Below, one piece after another: positions 1 to 5,565 of a stretch of DNA of 5,565 bases. How positions within the stretch are numbered: the first letter of the stretch is position 1; every line of letters begins with the position of its first letter. The notes beneath the pieces were generated by a model that was given only the letters and a program-made list of their open reading frames with translations, was not told where the DNA came from and did no database searches. The stretch comes from Caldisericaceae bacterium (GTDB lineage Bacteria > Calditrichota > Calditrichia > Calditrichales > Calditrichaceae). The stretch covers positions 1 through 5,565 of the forward strand of contig JAGHBR010000313.1 in the NCBI GenBank assembly GCA_021160885.1, given 5' to 3'. The position numbers and the translations under genes are program-made.

Positions 1-207
1 CTAAGGGATTGGCTGCTTTAGGCTTACAACCTAACCGACGTAATTCATGAGGGTTAAGCAATGCACATTAGTAGATAAAAAACATCGGCAATTTCGTTAT
101 TCTTCAGTGGCCTTGCTTTCCGCTTTGCTGGCAAACACATGCCGAACACTTCAATTTTTTGACCAAACTTAGATTTTGCGCCCATCAATAGGCCAACTGA
201 AAATTTT
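1..207. other. Left-edge region with no convincing gene
   Basis: This stretch lies downstream of the kinase stop codon. On the minus strand an ATG-initiated frame at 54-185 would give a 43-residue basic peptide beginning MGAKSKFGQK and ending LLMCIA. It has no recognisable Shine-Dalgarno sequence and matches no family I know. A second minus-strand frame is open from just after a stop near position 71 to the left edge; it reads NPHELRRLGCKPK and has no start codon with a ribosome-binding site. No strong terminator hairpin with a T-run follows the kinase. The only dyad at its end is the AT-rich TGAAAA/TTTTCA at 198-210, which overlaps the stop codon and has a one-base centre. The region may be spacer, a dispersed repeat or gene remnants. 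Confidence 0.3.
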
Positions 208-3200
208 TCATAAATTTTTAGATTCATCCAGCACTTTTCGAACGGTCGCTGCTAAATGGGCGGCTATGACCGGTTTCATTAAAATTTCCCTGATTCCCAA
301 TTGTTTTTTTTGAGTTGGGGTCAGTTCCTCGCTGTAACCTGTTGCCAGAATAATAGGCAAATTACTATTCAGAGTATTTATCTTTTTTGCCAATTCAACG
401 CCAGTCATCTCGGGCATGGTTAAATCGGTTATTAATAAGTGAATATCATCCCCATTGGCTTTAAAATATTTTAATGCCTCCAAAGGGTGATTAAAAGCCA
501 TTACTTGATAACCAAAATGTTCAAGCACTTTTTGTTGTAGTTGCAAAACAGCCGGCTCATCATCCACCAGTAAAATTTTTTCTTTACCCCCTACTACTTC
601 CTTTTTCAGGCTACTTGTTTCTTTCTCCTCTACCTCTGCCACAGGCAGATAAACAGAAAAATCACTTCCTTTTCCTTTTTCACTTTTTACAATAATTTCT
701 CCATCATAGTTCTTCACAATTCCATGAACAACAGAAAGCCCGAGTCCGGTACCTTTACCAACCCCCTTGGTAGTAAAGAAAGGTTCAAAAATTCGCTCCA
801 TAGTCTGAGCGTCCATTCCTTCGCCGGTATCAGCCACTGTTAAACAGACGTAATCGGCTTTCCTTAATTGCGGATACTCTTTAAGCATCTGCACATCGGG
901 TGTTTTCATTTTCAACTCAATTCGCAGAGTTCCACCTTTTTTTTCCATAGCTTGATAAGCATTTGTACACAAGTTCATCAAAACCTGGTGTAATTTAGCC
1001 GGATCTCCTAAAACCGGTTTACATCTTTTGTCTATTTTGCGTACAACACTGATTGTTGATGGAATGGAAGCTCTTATCAAATGATAGGCTTCGTTAACAA
1101 TCGTTTGTAAATACACCGGTTTTTGCTCGTGATCAACCTGTCTTGAAAAGGTTAATATTTGCTGAATTAAATCTCTGGCTCTTAGAGAGGCTTTAATAAT
1201 TTGTTCAACCTGGTTTTTTAATTGATGATCTTTTTTGTAACGCATTTTAATCATTTCGGCATAGCCTAAAATCGGGGTTAGGATATTATTAAAATCATGC
1301 GCAATGCCCCCTGCCAGCGTACCAATCGTTTCCAGGCGCTGATTTTGATGTAGCTGTTTTTCCAACCGCTGCTTTTCTTCTTCCAATTTTTTCCGATCCG
1401 TAATATCCTGCTTTAACCATAAAATTTGAGTGACTTGTCCGCTGTCATTAAAAATGGGGCTAACCAAAACATCTTCCCAAAGCGGCGTCCCATCCTTTCG
1501 TTTTTGCAGCAACTCGCCATGCCATACTTTACCCGATTTTATCGATTGCCAGATACCATTGTAAACATCCGGCTCGGTTTGATTTGATTTCAAAATTTCC
1601 GGTGATTTGCCAAGTACTTCATCTACCTTGTACTGAGTAACTTCACAAAATTTCTGGTTCACATACTCAATCCTGCCTTCAGGATCGGTGATCAGGATGG
1701 AGTTTGGGCTTTGTTCAACAGCCGCTGTTAATTTACGCAAATTTTCTTCGCTTCTTTTCTGTTCAGAAATATCGATTGCCAGTGCAATAACCACCTGTTT
1801 GCCAAAATATTTGCCTTTGTATAGACGTACGATTTTGGGGAAAATTTCACCATTGGCTCTTTTACCCCAAAATTCAAATACCTGAGGCTCACCATTTAAG
1901 GCTTTTTGAAATTTTTCCCTGACCATATTCATGTCATTTTTACCAGGAGGTGAAAGGTCGGCAGGATTTTTACCCAAAAAGAAAGTTCGTGGATAACCAT
2001 ACATCTTTACCGCTCCTTCATTGACATCTAAGAAGGAGCCATCAGGATTTTGTACATAAATCGCTTCTTCAACTGCATTGTACAGTCCACGATAACTTTC
2101 GTCACTGGCCTTTAAAGCTTCACGGTAGCGTACTTTATCACTAATATCCCGATTTATCCCCACAATGGCTTCAGGAATACCTTCTGAATTGTACAGTAAA
2201 CTTATGGCCATATCGACGTGCACTTTTTCTCCATTACGTTTAAACTGTTCTATTTCTCCACGCCAGTAACCTTTTTTCTTAACAATCTCCCTTATTTTTA
2301 GCCGTTCTTCAAATGTTAAAGCCATTTTAACGACATCATCAATCAAACGGCCCTTTACTTCTTCTTCCGTATAGCCATAAAATTTTTCGGCGCTCTTGTT
2401 CCAATAAGTAATCCTGTTTTGTAAATCTGTGGCAATGATAGGATCTTGCGCTGCAGCTAAAAGTTGTGATTGATATAGAATTTCCTCTTCCCTGGCTTTT
2501 CGCTCGGAAATATCCTCAACCGTGCCCTCAATGTAAAGAACCTTCCCTTTTTCATCCCTTACCACACGAGCTTTTTCACGAATGTAAACAGGCGTTCTGT
2601 CCTTTTTAAGCCATACATCTTCATGAACAATAAAACCGTTTGCCTTCAATACCTTATCCAGGAACTTCTGCCGATCTTCGGGCGTTTGGTAGCCATCTTT
2701 TTCAATATCTCTTTGAAGCAATTCATTCAAATTTTCATATCCCAACATCTTTACAAGAGCCGGGTTAGCCTCCAGTACTCTTCCATCCAGACTGGTCTGG
2801 TAAATGCCAAAAGGAGAATACTTAAAAATATTTCTAAACTTTTCTTCACTTCTCCTTAATTTTTCTTCCGCTTCCATACGTTCCATTTCCAACCCAATTC
2901 GATGAGCAAAAAATTCAATAATCGATTTTAAAAAGTCTACATTGGATATCGGATTTTTACTAAAGGTAGCAAACACACCTATTTTCTGCCCACTACTTGA
3001 ATAGACGGGTGTGCCTAAATAACCTTCTGCGCCAAATTGCCTTAAAAGCTTATCTTTTTTAAATAGTTTACAAATGCCTTTTTTAACGGCCAAAGTTCCC
3101 TGTTCTAATAATTGCTGGCTCGGTGTACCTTCAAGCTTATAAATAAGATTTTTTTGAAAGCAATTCTCATTCAAAAATAAAAGAGTTTCAATCTTATCTT

Positions 3201-4587
3201 TTGAATTGGGGGCTAATTTGCCGATAAATACGTACTCTGTGTTTAGAACTTTGCTTAAATTGTTCACCAGTGAAGAAAGAATATCCTGGGCTGTTTTACC
3301 TTTCAATTTTTTGTTTATTACCTCAATGCTGTGTTTAATCAGCTCAGATTGTCTTTCCAACCGTCGCATATGGATCGCATAGCCAAGGTCATTGACCATT
3401 TCGATGAATAATTTTCGTTCTTCCCTAGACAACTCACTCCCCTCAGAGAGCCCTACAATGAGTTCACCATAAATGGTCTGGCCCTTCTTTACAGGGAGTA
3501 AAACTATTTTTTTACTTCCTGCAATGTCTTTTTTGAGTTCTAAGAAAGTGAGTTTTTCATTGTTCTTACCTTGATCTTTCAACCATTTCTTTAACCGACT
3601 TCGTTCAACTGATGCAGGCTTTTCTCTATAGGAGAAAACAAATTCGATATTAAAATTTTCATCTACTCGCACAATCCAGGTAAAATTAAAATCTCCAGCT
3701 TCAGCAATTAATTGACAACTTCGACTTAGAAATTTATCCTCATCTTTTTCTCTGACTATGAGTTGATTAACATTTCTAATCACAGAAAGAATTCGATTTA
3801 GATGAATAATTTTTTGTTCAGCCAGCTTTTTTTTAGAAATATTGCGTGCAATAACAACGATGTGTTCAAAGTCTTTACTTTCTTCCATTGTAAAAGTGGT
3901 TGCTTCTACAGGAATGCTTTCGCCTTTAGCATTAATGAATTTTGATTCAAACAAGAACTTTTTACTTTTACCTGAAATTCGTTCTTTGTAGGGCAGATTT
4001 AATTGTTGCAATTCATTCTGTGGTAAAAAAAGCGTTATATTTTTACCTATCACTTCATCTTTTCGGTAACCGGAGAGTTTCAAAAGCGCCTGGTTCACAT
4101 ATTTAATGGTACCATCCATGTGATGGATGATAAGCAGGTCATTTGTAGCCTTGATTAATTGTTCGAACATTCTATTGTTAGAACAGAAAGTCGCATTTCT
4201 ATTTAAAAAATCAATACATAATTTTTTAAAAACATTCTTAATGACAGGAAGCAAATTTGTTATCGATGGTTCACAATCAGTCTTACATTGCATGCCGAGA
4301 ATGGCATTAAAATTATTGGTATTCAGAGGAATAAGAGTAAGTGTAGAATCCGGGGTATCTTTAATTGAGACAATTTTATTGGATGTAAAATACGATTCTA
4401 TTCCAGGGGGAACTTCTCCAATTTTTACTTCAAATGTAGATTGTTTACATTGCAAAAACAAAAACGTTTTATTTATTCCCAGGAGAGATCGTAATTTTTT
4501 CAAAGAAAAGTTTAAATATTCCTGATTGATCTCTTCGTTTAATAACAATTCAAATAAGTTTTTCTCAGAAGGCGATTGTTCAGACAT
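208..4587 (-). CDS. Soluble multi-PAS/GAF hybrid sensor histidine kinase with C-terminal receiver
   Basis: This 1459-residue protein is a hybrid two-component sensor kinase: it should autophosphorylate on histidine and pass the phosphate to its own receiver. Domain order, with approximate residues: a divergent N-terminal region (1-139, possibly GAF-like); PAS1 140-254; GAF-like 265-412; GAF-like 430-570; PAS2 583-694; PAS3 705-816; PAS4 830-941; PAS5 952-1063; a coiled-coil linker 1066-1084; HisKA with the H-box LAGGIAHDFNN (phospho-His H1097); HATPase_c with N-box N1209, G1 box DTGEG (D1253), F-box FEPFFTTK and G2 box GTGLGL (1279-1284); receiver with D1342/D1343, phosphoacceptor D1388, T1416 and K1438. 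All catalytic residues are present. No signal peptide or membrane helix is visible, so it should sense intracellular cues. The start follows AGGGAG by 6 nt. No cognate regulator lies nearby and the receiver has no output domain, so the target is unknown. The ligands of the PAS and GAF domains cannot be read from the sequence. Confidence 0.96.
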   Translation of the reverse strand: MSEQSPSEKNLFELLLNEEINQEYLNFSLKKLRSLLGINKTFLFLQCKQSTFEVKIGEVPPGIESYFTSNKIVSIKDTPDSTLTLIPLNTNNFNAILGMQCKTDCEPSITNLLPVIKNVFKKLCIDFLNRNATFCSNNRMFEQLIKATNDLLIIHHMDGTIKYVNQALLKLSGYRKDEVIGKNITLFLPQNELQQLNLPYKERISGKSKKFLFESKFINAKGESIPVEATTFTMEESKDFEHIVVIARNISKKKLAEQKIIHLNRILSVIRNVNQLIVREKDEDKFLSRSCQLIAEAGDFNFTWIVRVDENFNIEFVFSYREKPASVERSRLKKWLKDQGKNNEKLTFLELKKDIAGSKKIVLLPVKKGQTIYGELIVGLSEGSELSREERKLFIEMVNDLGYAIHMRRLERQSELIKHSIEVINKKLKGKTAQDILSSLVNNLSKVLNTEYVFIGKLAPNSKDKIETLLFLNENCFQKNLIYKLEGTPSQQLLEQGTLAVKKGICKLFKKDKLLRQFGAEGYLGTPVYSSSGQKIGVFATFSKNPISNVDFLKSIIEFFAHRIGLEMERMEAEEKLRRSEEKFRNIFKYSPFGIYQTSLDGRVLEANPALVKMLGYENLNELLQRDIEKDGYQTPEDRQKFLDKVLKANGFIVHEDVWLKKDRTPVYIREKARVVRDEKGKVLYIEGTVEDISERKAREEEILYQSQLLAAAQDPIIATDLQNRITYWNKSAEKFYGYTEEEVKGRLIDDVVKMALTFEERLKIREIVKKKGYWRGEIEQFKRNGEKVHVDMAISLLYNSEGIPEAIVGINRDISDKVRYREALKASDESYRGLYNAVEEAIYVQNPDGSFLDVNEGAVKMYGYPRTFFLGKNPADLSPPGKNDMNMVREKFQKALNGEPQVFEFWGKRANGEIFPKIVRLYKGKYFGKQVVIALAIDISEQKRSEENLRKLTAAVEQSPNSILITDPEGRIEYVNQKFCEVTQYKVDEVLGKSPEILKSNQTEPDVYNGIWQSIKSGKVWHGELLQKRKDGTPLWEDVLVSPIFNDSGQVTQILWLKQDITDRKKLEEEKQRLEKQLHQNQRLETIGTLAGGIAHDFNNILTPILGYAEMIKMRYKKDHQLKNQVEQIIKASLRARDLIQQILTFSRQVDHEQKPVYLQTIVNEAYHLIRASIPSTISVVRKIDKRCKPVLGDPAKLHQVLMNLCTNAYQAMEKKGGTLRIELKMKTPDVQMLKEYPQLRKADYVCLTVADTGEGMDAQTMERIFEPFFTTKGVGKGTGLGLSVVHGIVKNYDGEIIVKSEKGKGSDFSVYLPVAEVEEKETSSLKKEVVGGKEKILLVDDEPAVLQLQQKVLEHFGYQVMAFNHPLEALKYFKANGDDIHLLITDLTMPEMTGVELAKKINTLNSNLPIILATGYSEELTPTQKKQLGIREILMKPVIAAHLAATVRKVLDESKNL

Positions 4588-4593
4588 TTTGAT

Positions 4594-4599
4594 CTCCCT
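4594..4599 (-). promoter_or_regulatory. Ribosome-binding site of the hybrid kinase
   Basis: Reading the minus strand, AGGGAG sits 6 nt before the ATG that ends at 4587. This is a near-consensus Shine-Dalgarno sequence at good spacing and supports that start codon. Confidence 0.8.
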
Positions 4600-4624
4600 G
4601 AAATAAAACAGGATATTTTATTAT

Positions 4625-4655
4625 TGATAGTTTTATTTTCGGTCTAAAACTATCA
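4625..4655. promoter_or_regulatory. Perfect 11-bp inverted repeat upstream of the kinase; candidate operator or leader hairpin
   Basis: TGATAGTTTTA (4625-4635) and TAAAACTATCA (4645-4655) are exact reverse complements separated by the 9-nt spacer ttttcggtc. Half-site centres are 20 bp apart, about two helical turns, which is a geometry typical of sites for a dimeric regulator. The dyad lies 38 bp upstream of the kinase ATG and about 175 bp upstream of rpmB, so the kinase is the likelier target. If transcribed it could instead form an RNA hairpin just before the ribosome-binding site. It is not an ordinary terminator: no plus-strand gene ends before it, and the minus-strand continuation (AATAATAAAA) is not a T-run. 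The bound factor is unknown. Confidence 0.5.
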
Positions 4656-4765
4656 CTTTTTAGAAAAAACGTCCTAAAAGGCATAAATCATCAACCACAA
4701 ACATGGTTTTATTGCTTTAAAACACTTAAATTACTCAAACAATTATTACCGTTCGAAAGACAAAT

Positions 4766-4794
4766 TTGCATAAATAAAAAAGTCTTGCTAAATT
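4766..4794 (+). promoter_or_regulatory. Possible rpmB promoter
   Basis: TTGCAT (4766-4771) and TAAATT (4789-4794) are separated by 17 bp and lie about 36 bp before the rpmB ATG. The match to sigma-70 consensus is only partial (3/6 and 4/6), and the overlapping TATAAA at 4794-4799 is an alternative -10. A promoter is expected here because rpmB is transcribed away from the kinase, but the exact boxes are uncertain. Confidence 0.3.
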
Positions 4795-4817
4795 ATAAAC
4801 TTTAAATATTGAAAAAT

Positions 4818-4823
4818 AAGGAG
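4818..4823 (+). promoter_or_regulatory. Ribosome-binding site of rpmB
   Basis: AAGGAG lies 7 nt before the ATG at 4831. It is a strong Shine-Dalgarno sequence, fits a highly expressed ribosomal protein gene and fixes the start. Confidence 0.85.
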
Positions 4824-4830
4824 AAAGTCA

Positions 4831-5028
4831 ATGGCCAATGTCTGTGAAATCTGCGGAAAACGACCAATGATTGGCAATAATGTAAGCCATGCTCATAATA
4901 AAACAAAACGTCGTTTTATGCCCAATCTGCAAAAAATTCGTGTGCAAACACCAAATGGTGTTAAACGAATGAAAGTTTGTACCAGCTGTATTCAGGCTGG
5001 TAAAGTTCAAAAACCCAGTTTAGCGTAA
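4831..5028 (+). CDS. rpmB: 50S ribosomal protein L28 (bL28), four-cysteine form
   Basis: This 65-residue basic protein is bL28, a component of the large ribosomal subunit. The diagnostic pattern is clear: an N-terminal C5-x2-C8-G-K, then the conserved GNNVSHAHNKTKRR segment (15-28), PNLQKIRV (31-38), and a C-terminal K-V-C50-x2-C53-x3-GKV. The two CxxC pairs make this the zinc-binding (C+) version; many bacteria have a C- version lacking these cysteines. The length is normal for short L28 proteins. The gene stands alone: rpmG, a common neighbour elsewhere, is not adjacent. It is divergent from the kinase, has a strong AAGGAG site, and runs straight into a terminator, so it is probably a monocistronic unit. 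Confidence 0.97.
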   Translation: MANVCEICGKRPMIGNNVSHAHNKTKRRFMPNLQKIRVQTPNGVKRMKVCTSCIQAGKVQKPSLA

Positions 5029-5055
5029 GTCGGCTGTTTGGCCGGCTTTTTTTTT
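5027..5055 (+). terminator. Rho-independent terminator of rpmB
   Basis: AGTCGGC (5028-5034) pairs with GCCGGCT (5041-5047) across the 6-nt loop TGTTTG, with a single T-G wobble. One extra A-T pair (5027/5048) is possible. An uninterrupted run of nine T follows (5047-5055). The stem begins in the last bases of the rpmB stop codon, and the T-run overlaps the stop codon (5054-5056) of the convergent membrane-protein gene. On the opposite strand the hairpin has no T-run after it, so it is an efficient terminator mainly for rpmB. Confidence 0.88.
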
Positions 5056-5416
5056 ACACAATCTTCATCACTGCCAAAAGAAACAACAAAGACGACACAA
5101 CAATATAAAAAATGCTCAATGGTTCCACAATGGGCGGCACTCCAGAATGTTTATTGACGAACTTAAGCTGCGAAAGCCCAAACCATGTTCCATTCAAGCC
5201 TAAAACAGCGTTTAAATAATGCATGAATGGCAGAAACAAGAGATTAAATATAAAAACGATTGGGCCCAGCACAAAGAATAGAATACTTAACCATCTTTTC
5301 CAGCGATGCCGGCGACGGGCAATGGTTCTTTTGTAACGAATATGAGTCAACCAGATAAAATTGAACAAATTCAGCAAAATTACTAGACTAATAATGAATT
5401 CCCAACGACCAATCAT
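5054..5416 (-). CDS. Small three-helix membrane protein of unknown function
   Basis: I do not recognise the family. The 120-residue product (numbered from the ATG at 5416) has three hydrophobic segments: about 7-24 (FIISLVILLNLFNFIWL), 43-65 (around FFVLGPIVFIFNLLFLPF) and 99-118 at the C-terminus. A strongly basic stretch of Arg, Lys and His (about 27-42) lies between the first two and should face the cytoplasm, which would put the N-terminus outside. The loop of about 66-98 before the last helix would then be extracytoplasmic. No catalytic motif is visible. The start was chosen at 5416 because GGAG lies 5 nt before it; the in-frame ATG at 5431 would add five residues but has only AT-rich sequence before it. 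The gene converges on rpmB, and a minus-strand frame ends about 95 bp upstream, so it may be the last gene of an operon entering from the right. Confidence 0.72.
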   Translation of the reverse strand: MIGRWEFIISLVILLNLFNFIWLTHIRYKRTIARRRHRWKRWLSILFFVLGPIVFIFNLLFLPFMHYLNAVLGLNGTWFGLSQLKFVNKHSGVPPIVEPLSIFYIVVSSLLFLLAVMKIV

Positions 5417-5421
5417 GTTCG

Positions 5422-5425
5422 CTCC
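5422..5425 (-). promoter_or_regulatory. Ribosome-binding site deciding the membrane-protein start
   Basis: On the minus strand GGAG occurs 5 nt before the ATG ending at 5416, inside the five codons that the longer reading from 5431 would add. The 5431 ATG is preceded only by GATTTATTAAA, so the shorter form is favoured. Confidence 0.55.
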
Positions 5426-5510
5426 AATCATTTTAATAAATCGACGATGGCCTTACTTTTCCTGACTTAAACTTTTGAGCCCTAATTTCAAATAGCCATT
5501 TTGAGAAAAA

Positions 5511-5564
5511 TTAATATCTAAAATGTTTGATTTTTTCGCCTTTTTCATCAATTTCGGTCATGGC
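5511..5564 (-). CDS. Probable C-terminal end of a gene cut by the right edge
   Basis: One minus-strand frame is open from the window edge to a TAA at 5511-5513 and encodes 17 residues, AMTEIDEKGEKIKHFRY. The other two minus frames close within a few codons of the edge. The alternation of charged residues with a D-E-K-G turn would fit a terminal beta-hairpin of a longer protein, but nothing identifies a family. The internal ATG has no visible ribosome-binding site, so a free 16-residue peptide is less likely than a truncated gene. The membrane-protein gene follows on the same strand, and no clear terminator hairpin with a T-run separates them. Confidence 0.4.
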   Translation of the reverse strand, partial: AMTEIDEKGEKIKHFRY

Positions 5565-5565
5565 C

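Noticed and set aside
18..34. TTAGG/CCTAA inverted repeat near the left edge
   Set aside because: Five base pairs across a 7-nt spacer is within chance expectation, and nothing around it suggests a function.
54..185. 43-residue minus-strand ORF downstream of the kinase
   Set aside because: It has a start codon but no Shine-Dalgarno sequence and no family resemblance, so it is described only within the left-edge region and not called as a gene.
198..210. TGAAAA/TTTTCA dyad at the kinase stop as a terminator
   Set aside because: It is only six AT-rich pairs around a single central base, cannot form a stable loop, and has no T-run after it on the minus strand.
1688..1885. Plus-strand 65-codon open frame
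   Set aside because: It lies antisense inside the PAS4/PAS5 coding region of the kinase, has no ribosome-binding site, and its product looks like reverse-strand shadow sequence.
2623..2859. Plus-strand 78-codon open frame
   Set aside because: It is antisense to PAS2 of the kinase, whose domain motifs are unambiguous on the other strand.
4127..4525. Plus-strand 132-codon open frame
   Set aside because: It is antisense to the kinase N-terminal region and PAS1, with no Shine-Dalgarno sequence and no recognisable motif. The kinase frame continues with its own good ribosome-binding site at 4594-4599.
4625..4655. The dyad as a bidirectional transcription terminator
   Set aside because: Both flanking genes are transcribed away from this intergenic region, so no transcript needs to end here, and the stem is AT-rich without a proper minus-strand T-run.
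4828..5010. Minus-strand 60-codon open frame
   Set aside because: It is the reverse complement of rpmB, which is certain from its CxxC pairs and conserved core.

Overview
The window is a stretch of AT-rich bacterial chromosome (roughly 38-40 % G+C by eye). It carries one very large signalling gene, one ribosomal protein gene and one small membrane-protein gene, with fragments of uncertain content at both edges. The best taxonomic clue is ribosomal protein L28. It is the short (65 aa) four-cysteine form, not the longer cysteine-free form I associate with Bacteroidetes. Together with a soluble multi-PAS/GAF hybrid kinase, this fits a Gram-negative lineage such as Calditrichota or Desulfobacterota. 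That placement is tentative and rests on memory of family patterns.

Layout. Positions 1-207 hold no convincing gene, only a 43-codon ORF without a clear ribosome-binding site and a short open frame running off the left edge. Positions 208-4587 (minus strand) encode a 1459-residue cytoplasmic hybrid histidine kinase: a divergent N-terminal region, PAS, two GAF-like domains, four more PAS domains, HisKA, HATPase and a C-terminal receiver. Positions 4588-4830 form a divergent control region. It contains a perfect 11-bp inverted repeat (4625-4655) just upstream of the kinase ribosome-binding site, and further right the probable rpmB promoter and its strong ribosome-binding site. rpmB (4831-5028, plus strand) ends directly in a rho-independent terminator. 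The U-tract of that terminator contains the stop codon of the convergent gene for a small three-helix membrane protein (5054-5416, minus strand). Beyond it, 5511-5564 looks like the last 17 codons of another minus-strand gene cut by the right edge.

Working together. The kinase is an orphan here: no partner response regulator or output gene lies in the window. Its own receiver has no output domain, so it probably passes the signal to a phosphotransfer protein or regulator encoded elsewhere. rpmB is housekeeping and probably monocistronic, with its own promoter and terminator. The small membrane protein may be the downstream member of a minus-strand operon that begins beyond the right edge.

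I see no mobile element, CRISPR array, RNA gene or obvious new multi-gene system. The most interesting signals are the dyad in front of the kinase, the near-constant spacing of its PAS domains, the NifL-like final PAS domain, and the compact convergent rpmB/membrane-gene junction.
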